From Arachis hypogaea (Eukaryota > Streptophyta > Magnoliopsida > Fabales > Fabaceae): 64,000 nucleotides of DNA. The translations under genes and the position numbers were made by a program. Where the stretch lies: contig NC_092052.1 of NCBI RefSeq assembly GCF_003086295.3, positions 14,724,346 to 14,788,345 on the forward strand, in the 5' to 3' direction. Every line of letters begins with the position of its first letter. Position 1 is the stretch's first letter. The notes under the pieces are model-generated. The model worked only from the letters and a program-made list of their open reading frames with translations, made no database searches and had not been told where the DNA came from. Shown here one piece after another: positions 9,091-20,513 of the stretch.

Positions 9091-11700
9091 TCTTACTTTT
9101 GTTTGTTCTGAGGCTAGTTTAAGTTATGCACATGTTGATACTTGGTGGGTAGATTCTGCTGCTACTACTCTTGTAAGTATTACTATGCAGAGTTGCCTGT
9201 GGAGCCGACTGTTAAGTGATGCCGAAAGATACATCTATGTGGCAGACGGCAATATAGTTGCAGTCGAAGTTATAGGAACCTTTAGATTATGTTCCATGAG
9301 TGAATTTTACTTGGATTTATTAGAGACATTTTATGTATCGTCATTTAGACGAAATTTGGTTTCTATTTCTCGTTTGGACAAATTAGGTTATTTTTGTTCA
9401 TTCGAAAATAATAAAGTCAGTCTCTTTAATAATTTGAATAATATTTGCTCTGGTCATTTGGTGGATAATCTATATAGGCTTGACTTAAATTCCTATAATA
9501 ATGAAATACTGCAAATGGGCACAAAACAAAACACTAAATGAGAATTCGGCATCATTATGGCACAAATGCCTAGGTCACATCTCTAAACAGAGAATTCAGA
9601 GGCTCGTGTCGAATGAAATTCTTGGACCCCTAAATTTGGTGGACTTTGAAATCTGCATTGAGTGCATAAAGGGGAAAAGGACAAACGAAAGAAAATTAGG
9701 TGCCGAAAGAGTTAAAGATGTCTTAGAACTGATACATACCGATATATGTGGCCCATTCTCTACTGTCTCTTGAAATGGACAACGGTACTTTATTACGTTC
9801 ATAGATGATTACTCTCGTTACGGGTATCTATATTTAATTCATGACAAGTCCCAAGTCTTGGATGTTTTCAAGTATTTCAAAGCTGAAGTTGAACTTCAAC
9901 TTGGAAAGAAAATTAAAGCTATCAAATATGATCGTGGTGGTGAATACTACGGAAGATATGACGGTTCAGGTGAGTAACTTCCCGGGCCTTTTGCTCTTTT
10001 TCTAGAGGAGTGTGGTATTGTTCCGCAATACACCATGCCAGGCAAACCTAGCATGAATGGTGTTACAGAGCGAAGGAACCGAACTCTTAAGGACATGGTG
10101 AGAAGTATGATTAGTCATTCTTCTTTTGCCTGAATCACTCTGGGGAGAAGCCTTAAAGACCGCAGTATACATCCTTAATAAGGTGCCAAGCAAAGCAGTT
10201 AACAAAATCCCATATGAAATTTGGACTGGAAAAAGGCCCAGTATAAAGCATTTGCATATTTGGGGATGTCCAGCTGAGGCGCGACCTTATAGGTCGCATG
10301 AAAGAAAATTGGATTCAAGGACAATTAGTTGCTACTTTGTTGGTTACGCTAAGCGTTCACGGGGGTACAAGTTTTACAATCCTGCATCAAGGTCTATTTT
10401 TTGAAACGAGAAATGCGATATTTCTTGAGGGTGTTGAGTTTGGGGGAAGGAAATATTAGGAATGTTGCTTTTAATGAGGATTCTGTAACTGACAATGATC
10501 AGGTCTTTGTACATATTATTGTTCAAGACACAGTTATAGTACAAGAGCACAATGAGAATCCTACTGTAGATCCAGTTACAGTACAAGAGAACAATGAGAA
10601 TATCATTGTTGCTCAAGATACTGTTACAACACAGAAAAATAATGAGAATCCTCATCAATCCCAATCCATACAGCAAGCTCAACAACCTCAAGAAGTGTCA
10701 TTAAGGAGATCCAATAGAGAAAGAAAAAAAAATCCATCTATGGTCTCAAACAAGTTTCCTGTCAATGGTATCACAAGTTTTATCAAGTCATTACCTCATA
10801 TGGTTTTGAGGTAAATATCATAGATGAGTGTGTATACCGCAAGTTCAGTGGGAGTAAATACATTTTTTTTTGTCTTATATGTTGATGACATTCTACTTGC
10901 CAGTAACGATATAGGTTTGTTGCATGAAACTAAAAAATTTCTATCGAACAAATTCGAAATGAAAGATCTTGGTGATGCCTCTTTTGTTTTAGGAATCGAG
11001 ATACTAAGAGATTGCTCTCAAGGTATTCTTGGATTGTCACAAAAGAACTATATCAAAAAGATTTTAAGTAGATATGTCATAGAAAGTTGTAGACCAATGG
11101 ACACACCCGTAGCTAAAGGAGACAAGTTTAGTCTCAAGCAATGCCCTAAAATGATCTTAAGAAGACAGCAATGCATGATAAACCTTATGCATCAGCACTA
11201 GGGAATTTAATGTATGCTCAAGTCTGCACACATTCTGATATATCATTTATAGTGAGAATGTTAGGTAGATACTTGAGCAATCCAGAAAAAGATCATTAGA
11301 TAGCTGTTAAATGCATAATGCGTTATCTAAAGAGAATAAAGGATTACATGATTACTTATCGGAGATCAGAAAATTTGGAGATCATTGAGTACTCTGATTC
11401 CGATTTCATGGTATATGGTTGCGAAACTTTGTCACTGAGCTTCGTATAGTATATGACATTGAAATGTCATTAAAGATATTTTGTGACAATAAGTCAGCAG
11501 TACTATACTCCAGCAATAGTAAGAGCTTGACAAAATCGAAGCATACAGATATCAAGTTCTTAGTTGTTAAGAAGAAAAAAAAAACACATTTTCATAGGAC
11601 ATATAGGAACAGAATATATGCTAGCAGACCCATTAATCAAGGGATTGATCCCTAAAGTCTTTCATGAGCACACTGCTCGAATGGGTGTCAATATTTGTGA
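9090..11700 (+). pseudogene. pol remnant of copia element A (protease, integrase, RT, RNase H)
   Basis: Protease: WWVDSAATTLVS near 9140, where copia normally has D-S-G-A. Integrase: the HHCC zinc finger (LWHKCLGH ... CIECIKGK) at about 9555-9670, a core with HTDICGPF, FIDDYSRYGY and YDRGGEYYG, and TERRNRTL near 10070, with stops at 9772 and 9974. RT: only the C-terminal part survives, with the YVDD active-site motif near 10880; the N-terminal half appears deleted at about 10815. RNase H: DNKSAV and TDIKF remain near 11480-11550, but the middle is missing near 11410. The element end (ADPLIKGLIPKVF) is at about 11620-11665. Confidence 0.82.
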
Positions 11701-12120
11701 TACCTTGGTTTAGTGGGAGTTTATTTTATGCTATATGTTCTATGACAGATATTGAATTATTTTTCTGCAGAATTAAATTGATGGTTTATTTCATGTTATG
11801 TGAAATGTTCATTTTGCAATATTTGTATTGTATTTAATCTCAATAAAATTTTAAAGTTAGACCAGCTGGAAATAGACATGCATGAGATCACTTGGCATGT
11901 AATTTTCATATTACTCATCCAAATTTGATCTATGTCGTTAAGTATATTAGGATGGTGATTATCGTGGTTTAGTCACGACATTAATGTGATAAAAGCTGCG
12001 GTAGTTCCATATCTAATGTATGAGACTGACCATATTGTTAAAGTAATGAGAGAAATAGCATTCAGATGCGCGCATAAAGTTTATAAGATGTGATTATGTC
12101 AAGAAAGAATATATGTATAG

Positions 12121-12134
12121 TCCAAGTGGGAGAT
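12121..12134 (+). promoter_or_regulatory. Polypurine tract of element A
   Basis: CCAAGTGGGAGA directly precedes the 3' LTR, the typical copia site for plus-strand priming. Confidence 0.75.
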
Positions 12135-12689
12135 TGTTAGGAAATTATTTTAATTTCCTAATTTGTTTGTGGGCAATGCATATATTAATTATAATCACAA
12201 ATTATGCTATTTCAAATTAAATGACTTATATAATGGTGATCTCATTTATTGTTATAAATGCTAAATTGAATAAGTCATTATTACTTTTGATTTGGAATTA
12301 AATGAGAATAAAACCAGATATTATTTTTGTTCCTTAGATAATTATTTTTTTAGATTTTAGATATATTATCTTTTGGGATTTAGATACTATTTTATTTAAT
12401 TTGGGTTTTAGGATTTAATGGGTGCCATGCTCAAATATAAATAAGCCTTCAGGGTTTCGGTCCCCAATATACCAAAGCCACCTTTGTTGCTCTTTCCCCA
12501 TCAAAAGAGTTGCAATTTAGCCGCCTAAGAATAAAGAAGGCTTTGGTTGAGAAAGATCGAAAGAACCACAAGATCCAAATCCTTTCATCAATTTCTGACT
12601 CTTATGAGTAAAAGTACGCTTTTACATTATATTATATTTGGTGATTCAATATGGATGATCTGAGTTATTGAAATTAATTTATTCCAACA
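12135..12689 (+). repeat. 3' LTR of copia element A
   Basis: Partner of 5207-5754, followed by the second TTTAT target copy. In the first ~120 bp this copy more often keeps C/G where the 5' LTR has T/A. Confidence 0.9.
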
Positions 12690-12694
12690 TTTAT

Positions 12695-13896
12695 ATCTTT
12701 TTAGATTTAACTGTCAATTTTGATACTCCCAAAATTTAGGCACTGATAATAAATTTTAAAAAATATTATCAACAAAATAATCTTAAAATAATTTAAAAAT
12801 ATAATCAAATAATTAATAATTAATAAATAATTAAAATTTTATATTTAGTAAATAATTTATTTATTTCATTCAAATTTTTGTGATAATATTTGAATAAATA
12901 TTTAAAAGATACAAAAAAATTTAGAATCAAATTTAATTTTTAGATTTTTTTATGTTTTTCAAAAAAATTGAGTCATTTACATTAAAAAAATTAAAAACTT
13001 ACTTAACATATAATTAACAAATTTTAAAAATGAAAAAAAAATCTTATTTTTTAATAATACTTATAAAAATTATATTAAAAGTTTATTTCTAAAATAATTT
13101 TTTTAATATATATATTTTATATTTAGTATTTTTTATTATATTTTTAATTTTTTTAAAAACTTATTTATTATTAATATTTTTTAAAATTATTTTTATCTGA
13201 CGGAATAAACTTTCAATATCATTTTAATAATTTACTCCAATTTCTATAAACAAATCATAATTCAAACATCCAATCATATTAAGAATCCGTTTGAGAAATT
13301 TTAAAAGTAATTTTTTTGAGTTTTTGATTTATAAAAAATAGTAGTATTAATGTTTGGTACAATTTTTAAAACTAAATTGTAACTTTCTAAAAAACTATTT
13401 AAAAGTTTATAGAGAAATTAAAAAATTACTTCTCTTATAATACTATTATTTTTTTTTATATTTTTATAAAATAAATATTTTTAGAACTAAAAATCTAAAT
13501 ATAAAATAATTTATTTATAAATTACTTCTAATATAATTATTTATTATTTAAATTATTTTATTAAAAAAAAATTTAATTAAATTGTTTATCTAAAATGGAC
13601 CAATAAATTAATAATGGTATGGCTTGCGAATGGGGACTACACGTCGGTCTTTCTAGAGTGTCAATTTTTCAACATTCAACATATTCGTCTAGTCCGTTCT
13701 GTACTTCTGTCTGCAATACTACCCTTTAAGTAGTAAAGTAAGTACTAAATCAGAGAAGCAAATTTTGACTACAACTTAGAAGTCCATCGAAAGAAGAAAT
13801 AATAATAATCACTTACAAATTTCTCATGAAATGTTCATTAATTTGATAAAACAAAAAAAAAATCAATCATTATGAGAAAAAAATTACATTTTCTTT
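12695..13896. other. AT-rich intergenic sequence
   Basis: Very AT-rich. Stretches at 13280-13600 ('gtttggtacaatttttaaaa' style) look like an old MITE, but I could not define paired ends or a target duplication. No coding frame. Confidence 0.45.
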
Positions 13897-14058
13897 TATA
13901 AAATAAATAAAAAAAAAAAAAATAAATATAAAATAAATAAATATAAATATAAAATTCTAATATTAATATTTACCAATATTATTATCTTACTATAATAGAA
14001 ATAATTTATATATTTACTAATATGTAGTAATGTATATTTAGAAAGAGAAAAGAATGGG

Positions 14059-14155
<97 letters not shown>

Positions 14156-14337
14156 AGAGTATTTTTATTTTATTACTTATGTAATTCTTTGTCTCAATTC
14201 ATGTTTTTATAAACATACAAAGTTTACTTTTCAAATTTTATTAATTTTATTTTACCATAAAAATTTGTTCCTCTCAACATAGAAAAATTGAGTTGCTCAT
14301 AAATACGTATTCATTCTTATTCATCCTTGTCACAACA
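13897..14337 (-). repeat. 3' LTR of copia element C with a (TA)n expansion
   Basis: Aligns with 28857-29229, from TATAAAATAAATAAA to TCATCCTTGTCACAACA on the plus strand. It is longer because a TA microsatellite replaces the short 'ttatatatgtataag' of its partner. Confidence 0.82.
14063..14147. repeat. (TA)n microsatellite, about 42 units
   Basis: Uninterrupted TA dinucleotide run inside the LTR. The partner LTR lacks it, so it expanded after insertion. Confidence 0.95.
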
Positions 14338-14599
14338 CTCTTATCCTCCTTAAATGTCCATTTAGGATTATGCCTCGTTAAAACTTTAATGGAAAAAAAT
14401 TTTAGTGAAGAAAAAAGAGTACAATATCTTTTGTGATGGGACTGTCTCATTAAAAACCTTGTCAAAAAAATTCAATGGAAAAAAACCTGATAAAGGGAAA
14501 AAGAGTACAGTCTCCTCCTCTTGTCGACATTATTTAATATCTTGAAATCGGCGTATCCCAATCTGATATACCAATCTTTTAAATGAGGATTTTTGGGGT

Positions 14600-15877
14600 A
14601 ACTTTGTAAATAAATCTACCAGATTAATACTTGAGCAGATCTGTCGGACATCAATTGTCCATTGATTTTGAAGATCATGAGTGAAAAAAATTTGGGAAAA
14701 ATATATTTTGTTCTATCACCTTTGATGTATCCACCCTTAAGTTGAGCAATGCATGCTGAATTATCTTCAAACAGGACAGTTAGAGCTATCTTATGATCAA
14801 TTAGTCCACATGATGACAGAATATATTGGATCAAACTCTTGAGTAAAAAACACTCGTGACTTGCTTCATGTATCACTAGTATTTCAACATGATTAGAGGA
14901 TGTTGCAATAGTCTGTTTCGTGAACCTCCATGATATAGCTGTACCACCATATGTGAACAAGTATTCTGTTTGAGATCTCCCTTTATGTGGATCAGACAAG
15001 TATCCTGCATTTGCAGAGCCAACTAGTTGTGACTTGGATCCATAGGGATAAAACAATCCCAAATCAAATCGTTCCATGCAGATATCGAAAAGTTTGTTTG
15101 ATTCCATTCCAATATCTTCTGGTTGGAGAGGAACTATACCTTGCTAGTAAATTTACCGCAAATGATATGTCAGGTCGTGTATTATTAGCAAGATACATTA
15201 GCACTCCAATGACACTAAGATATGGTACTTTAGAACCAAATATATCTTCATTTTTCTTTAGGAATGAATTGATCCTTTTTTGCATCCAAAGACATTTTCG
15301 ATCATTGGGGAACTTAATGGATGTGACTTATCCATATAAAATATCTTCAAGATCTTTCCTGTGTCTGTTGTTTGATGAATAAAGATTCCATTTTTTGTAT
15401 GCTCGATCTACAGGCCGAGACAAAATTTAGTCTTTCCAAGATTTTTCATCTCAAACTCTTCTTTTAGAGCTTTATAGTTGTTCAAATCTCTTATGGGGTT
15501 CCAATGATTTAAATCATCAACGTACAAAGCAATTATAACGAATCCAAATGCAGATTTCTTTATGAAAATACATGGGCAGATATCATCATTCTTAAATCCG
15601 TTTCTGGCCAGATACTCAGTAAGGCGATTATACCACATTCGTCTAGATTGCTTTAGACCATATAAAGATCTTTGCAATTTAAGTGAGCATAACCCCTGCG
15701 AATATTCATTGGATGGTTTAGACATCTTTAGTCCTTCAGGGACTTTCATATAAATATCACGATCTAATGATATGTACAAATAGGTTGTTACCACATCCAT
15801 TAAATACATATGTAGTTTATGATATGCGGATAAACTGACCAAATAACGCAATGTTATTGCATCCACTACAGGGGAAT
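14600..15877 (-). pseudogene. RT and RNase H remnant of copia element C
   Basis: Frames at 15408-15877, 15064-15285 and 14616-15107 correspond in sequence to the RT and RNase H of element B: HQTYSPVVDAITLRYLVS, RSLYGLKQSRRMWYNRL, LYVDD (YVDD catalytic box, intact), ARPDISF-type NTRPDISF, and the RNase H segments YPYGSKSQLVG and FEDNSACIAQLKGG. At least two frameshifts separate the pieces. The 5' continuation lies at 22132 onward beyond element D. Confidence 0.85.
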
Positions 15878-16880
15878 ATGTTTGATGGTGTTTTTTTGGA
15901 AAAACGAATTTCCAAACACACAAATCTCACCGGCAAGTATACCGGGTCGCATCAAGTAGTAAAACTCAATTAGAGTGAGGTCAATCCCACAGGAATTGAT
16001 GGATCAAGCAACTTTAGTGGGTGATTAGTTTAGTCAAGCTAACATTTGTGAGTGATAATTGATGCAGCAGAAAGTAAATGACAAGAAAATTTAAAGTGCA
16101 GAAAGTAAATTGGACAGAAACTTAAAGAGCAAGAAATGTAAATTGCAAGAATCTTAAATGACAAGAAATGTAAATTGCATCAAAAGTAAAGGGGGTTGGG
16201 TGCTGAAAATTAAAGAAAGCAATAGATCAAGCAACTGGAAATTTAAATTGCAGAAAATGTAAATGTGCAGGAAATTAAATCAAGCTCAATGTGAACAGAA
16301 ATGTGAAAGTGCAGAATGCAGGAAAGGAAATTACAGAAAAGTAAACGTAGCAGAAGAAAAAATCAGCAAGAAGACTTAGATCAATTTTTAATTCTCAAAG
16401 AGAAACTAACAATTTCAATGAAATAGTAAAAACAGAAAGGAAGCCAAGAGCTCACTTGCTCTCAAGATCAAAACAGAAAGGAAATTGAAGAGGAATGAAA
16501 CAGAAAGTAAAATGCAGTTTAATTGCAATAGCTAAAGGAAAAGTTGAAGATCTCAGGGGTGGAGGAGACTAGAAAATAAGTGTAGATCTCAAGTCCTTCC
16601 TTGATCCAACAAAGAACAATTGCAAAAGAAGCAGAAGAACAAATTGCAGAAGAAAATAGAGAAGAAAGTGGTAAAGACAATTTAGATCCAAATCACAATT
16701 CCTTGAAATAATGCAGAAAGTAACAAGAGAGATCTTAGATCAAGATTGAAACAGAATTTCTTCAATTCTTAAGCCAAAATTCAAAACAAAAAATAAAAAA
16801 TACAAAAACAAGAACAAGGCGGAGAGAACTCAGCTCTCAATCTCAATTCCCCTTAGTGCTCTCTAGTAAAGCTTGCCTAA

Positions 16881-17170
16881 TGCATGCATGCTTTACCGTA
16901 AAGCACTCTTTTATTTATCAATCATGCATGCATGTATAATGTTTAAATTAGTAAAGCCAATTGCATTAACGTTAAAAGGGCCTGATATGTTCTTTAGCGA
17001 ATGCATGCTTTTATTGGCTTTATCAATTAATTCCAATGTATTAACGTAGCATTCATTCTTTAATGGTCAAATGCTTTATACATGCATTAATTTTTATTAG
17101 CAATGCTAATTAATGAACTTGAGCGTTCATTCATGTAATGCCATGATTCATTGGTTTGAATGCATGCATA
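16881..17170. promoter_or_regulatory. Cluster of RY (CATGCATG-type) words in LTR D
   Basis: TGCATGCATGC at 16881, CATGCATGCATG at about 16923, ATGCATGC near 17001 and ATGCATGCAT at 17160, repeated in the partner LTR at about 21548-21835. RY elements are known binding sites of B3 factors (ABI3/FUS3/LEC2) in seeds; activity here is inferred only from the words. Confidence 0.4.
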
Positions 17171-17205
17171 AGGCATATATATCATGCTATGACTTTATGG
17201 TAATG

Positions 17206-17229
17206 GGCCACGCTTTTAAAAGCGTGGCC
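17206..17229. repeat. 24-bp perfect palindrome in LTR D
   Basis: GGCCACGCTTTT followed directly by its reverse complement. The copy in the other LTR (21872-21895) has one change. The same core recurs in the CACTA subterminal repeats at 45650-45970 and 51180-51545. Confidence 0.9.
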
Positions 17230-17466
17230 TAAGGTTCCAAAGCGTGCTCAAACTTTAAAGCATACCCCAAAATTTCTCTTTTCTTCTTTTTAGCTTATTT
17301 TGTACTCTTTTGCTTCTTTTTCTTTTTATTTCCTACAAAATTTATAAAATCAAAAGATCAAGGAAATATACCATTTAAGTACAAAAGCATTCATTATTCA
17401 AGCACAAATCATCAATTTCTTGTATGAATAAGCATAGAAAAACATGATATGGTGACATGTCATCAC

Positions 17467-17480
17467 AACACCAAACTTAA
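17467..17480 (-). promoter_or_regulatory. Polypurine-like site of element D
   Basis: Minus strand TAAGTTTGGTGTTG, adjacent to the 3' LTR. Similar words recur inside the element near 18750 and 19140. Confidence 0.6.
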
Positions 17481-18659
17481 ACCTTGCTTGTCCCCAAGCA
17501 AGAAAAGAATCATGCAATAAAGATTGACAATCAAAGGTAAGAAGAATAGCAACTCAATGTTCATGGTAAGCTAGTTTTCTAAGCATGCTACAATCACAAA
17601 AGAGATGTAAATGATTGATGCTTCTATCTAGCTCAATTTATGAAATCTTTCTCTTATATTTCTTCCTTGAAACAAGCTTTTGATTTTCTTATTAACTTCT
17701 CCTTTTGGGTGCTTTGCCCCATGAGTTGATAACAAAGCTACGACTTCTAAATGCTTTGTTTTCAAGTATTACCACTTGATACATAAGCACCACAAGCATT
17801 TAATTAGAGGACTTCATTAAGCTCATTTGTTTCTTTTCTTGACTCTCTAATCATTAATGCTCAGAGCCTTGAGCTTTGAGGGAGTGCTTTTTGCACTTTG
17901 AGCCTAACCTTGACTTCTAAGTGTTTTGTTTTCAAGCTTTTTGCTTGATACATAAACACCACAAGTACTTAGCAAATAAATTGCCATTGGTACTCAGAGC
18001 CTTCAGCTTTCTCATTCTTTCCCTTTTTCTTTTTTTTTTGCCTTAATTTGTATTTGCTCCTTCAAGGTTTTCATAATTATGAAAGATTTCACAAAATGTC
18101 CTAGACGAAAACTTCAATTAAATAAAATTCAATGCAATTGAGCAACAATTAATCATACTAGCTTTCCAATACTTGTATGCACATGCTAAACTCTTCTTTA
18201 ATTCCTTGTTTGTTTATGATCATGATGCTTTATTGCTTTTGAACTTACAAAACTCAAGTTGATAGTCATAATGTCACAGCAACATGTTGCAAATCAAAAT
18301 TCAAGCTATGCTTTATTCATACACACATGTAAACAGAAAAGATGAAGACAATCATGTAATTTAAGTGCTGGAAACAAATGAGAAGAAAAGGAACTCTACA
18401 ACCTTGTTGTTCATCTTCATTATTGTTGTCCTTTTTCCTCTATTCTTCCATTTCCCTTGCCAAACTCAGAATGCTTGCTCATCCTCAAGCAACAATTAGA
18501 ACAATGGCTATAGGGCTATCAAGGATCATGAATGTCTTACACAATAAAACATTAGTAGCACATGTATTTCAAGCAAGCAAAATTAAAAATAACAATCAAG
18601 GCACAAGAGACATAGACATTTTGATTGCATAGATAAGAAGGTGTGCACAATACATTGCA

Positions 18660-19175
18660 TAAAAGACAAGTGGCACTCCAAACTTAGTGTGACACTTTCA
18701 CTTGGAATTGATGCAAGTATCTAGTATATATGGGAACCAAATTTTGTTGCATAGCAACACCAAACTTAGAATGCAATCATATGTCAATTTATTTGAATTA
18801 AAACTAAGCAAATGAAACTGTTATTTGTTAAGTATAATCACCAAGCCAAGAATCTGTCATGAATAAGGATCTCTTGGTGATGTACTAACAAAGACAGTTA
18901 ATAAGCAACTAGAGGAAAATATTTTAAAAACAGAAAAATGACTAAAGCAAGTAGAATGAAAAAGTGTTAAATCAAAAGAGAAAAATAAAACTACAGAGGC
19001 ATTATGATTATGCAAACAAGTGGTGCTGCTAGATGACTTGCATAGAAAATTAAGTGGCACACTAAACTTATAATCTTAGTGTGACACTTTAAAATTGATG
19101 CAATCATCCAGAGGAATTGAAAACAAAGTGTTGCATGGCAACACCAAACTTAGAATGTAACCATAGGCCAATTTA
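18660..19175 (-). repeat. Two internal ~115-bp direct repeats of element D
   Basis: Blocks at about 18668-18785 and 19045-19165 share 'agtggcac(t/a)c(c/t)aaactta', 'agtgtgacacttt', 'attgatgcaa', 'gttgcat(a/g)gcaacaccaaacttagaatg'. Each ends in a copy of the polypurine-like word. They lie between the polypurine-like site and the 274-codon frame. Confidence 0.7.
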
Positions 19176-19487
19176 TTGAATTTAAATAAAGCAAAGAAAG
19201 AAAACAAAGCAGAGAAGAGAAATTATACCTACTGTTGGTATGTTGTTCTTCACTTTCTTCCTCTTCTTCCAGTTTGTTAAGAGGAATGACCTTAAGGGGG
19301 GAGAATATTCAGCTACTGTCCCTTGTCTTGGCCTTTCCTCAGCAAGCTTTCTTTTGCAAATGGCTTGATTGATCTTACTTGCTGGATCAGGGACAGGATT
19401 TGTGCTCTTACTAGTTGCCTTCACTTCTTTGATTTCAAGACATGGTTGCTGTGTGATTATTGGAGTTTTGTATTCATCCAGATCCTT

Positions 19488-20312
19488 TTAAATTGGTGGT
19501 TCCATGAGCTTTTCCTCTATGTACTTCTCTGCTTCACTTGAGTTTGGAATTCTTTGGTTGTCTTTCTCACTTTCTTGCTCTTCCACTTCCTCCCTTGCAC
19601 TCAACATTTGACTTAATAGCTTTTTCATTGAGGAGGTTTGTTGATCTTCCCAACATTTCTTCATCTCCTCTTCATATCTTTCAATCATGGATTCAATTGT
19701 TGAGCCGTTTTGTTTCAGGGAAGTTTGAGAGAGTTGTGAGTTTTCATGTTCCCTTGTCATCTCAAGTGGCTTCTGTGAATATACAAGTTCAGGTTCAAAT
19801 GTTTCCACCACTTCTTTTTTCTTCACTAAAAATTCACTTGACTTAGTAGCCTCTTCCTCTTGTTTTTCCTCCTTCTTCGTTGCACTCACCAATTGAGCTA
19901 GCTGCACTTCCATGTTTTTGAGGGAGTTTTCTTTCCAAACTTTCGTTGTCTTTTCCTCATATCTTTTGAGCATGGACTCAAGTTTTGAGAACCTTGAGTG
20001 GTTCATGGAAGTTTGTGTGGGTGGTGAATTTTGAAAGGGGCTTTCTGTTGAAGCATGGTCAAGTGATGATATCTTTGGATGAATATCATATGGAGCATTA
20101 GAATTCCCTTCCAAGCCACCATTAGAATCATGACTTGCATCATTTTGTGGTGGAGGAAAATATCCCATATGATTTTTTTGCTCATCTTGTGTCTTTGAAG
20201 CAAATCTCCATGGATTGGAGTTCTCAGAATTTATATTTTCTTGGTGATATTCCCAGCCACCATTAGAGATTGATGATGGTGGGTAATATCCCATAAAATT
20301 TTGTTTGACCAT
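19488..20312 (-). CDS. Element D protein of unknown function, 274 aa, coiled-coil rich
   Basis: The only long frame of element D, starting about 200 bp inside the primer site, where gag would lie. The N-terminal ~100 residues are Asn/Ser/Pro-rich with two copies of an MGYxPP...NGG motif (MGYYPPSSISNGG and MGYFPPPQNDASHDSNGG). Residues ~105-275 hold two similar segments, SRFSKLESMLKRYEEKTTKVW...MEVQLAQLVSA and STIESMIERYEEEMKKCW...MKKLLSQMLSA, predicted by eye to form coiled coils. It has no zinc knuckle, protease or RT motif. It could be a Gag-derived or host-derived protein kept by a non-autonomous family. The open frame and internal duplication suggest it is or was expressed. No known family recognised. 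Confidence 0.6.
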   Translation of the reverse strand: MVKQNFMGYYPPSSISNGGWEYHQENINSENSNPWRFASKTQDEQKNHMGYFPPPQNDASHDSNGGLEGNSNAPYDIHPKISSLDHASTESPFQNSPPTQTSMNHSRFSKLESMLKRYEEKTTKVWKENSLKNMEVQLAQLVSATKKEEKQEEEATKSSEFLVKKKEVVETFEPELVYSQKPLEMTREHENSQLSQTSLKQNGSTIESMIERYEEEMKKCWEDQQTSSMKKLLSQMLSAREEVEEQESEKDNQRIPNSSEAEKYIEEKLMEPPI

Positions 20313-20489
20313 AAGATGAGTTATACTCTATTTTTATTTTGTAAATATCAATGAAAATTGAAATTCATGTCACAGAGAAAGAATTTCTTAGTGAGGCAAT
20401 AGCTCAAACACCTTGGTTTCAAGAACAAAACCAAAAAAAATGTTAAATCTAGACTTCTCACCCACTTAATCATTGTTGATCTAAATCAA

Positions 20490-20507
20490 TCCCCGACAAC
20501 GGCGCCA
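20490..20507 (-). promoter_or_regulatory. Primer-binding site of element D
   Basis: Minus strand TGGCGCCGTTGTCGGGGA, a few bases inside the 5' LTR end. The same type of site follows LTR G at 63573 in mutated form. Confidence 0.85.
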
Positions 20508-20513
20508 AAAACT

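Larger units (their letters stand above)
5207..12689 (+). mobile_element. Ty1/copia LTR retrotransposon A (complete ends, decayed coding region)
   Basis: Two direct LTRs (548 and 555 bp) both start TGTTAGGAAATT and end with AACA. The 5-bp target duplication TTTAT lies at 5202-5206 and 12690-12694. A polypurine tract (AAGTGGGAGA) precedes the 3' LTR. Internal order is leader, gag, protease, integrase, RT and RNase H, which is Ty1/copia order (integrase before RT). All coding parts carry stops, frameshifts and deletions, so it cannot move by itself. The leader is unusually long (2.55 kb) because a 1.4-kb long-TIR element was inserted in it. The LTRs differ at many sites, mostly transitions, which indicates an old insertion. 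Confidence 0.92.
15883..17466 (-). repeat. 3' LTR of element D
   Basis: Plus-strand left copy, 1584 bp. Contains a purine-rich 'aaagtaaattgcag' region (16050-16790), a cluster of CATGCATG (RY) words at 16881-17170 and a 24-bp palindrome at 17206-17229. Confidence 0.9.
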
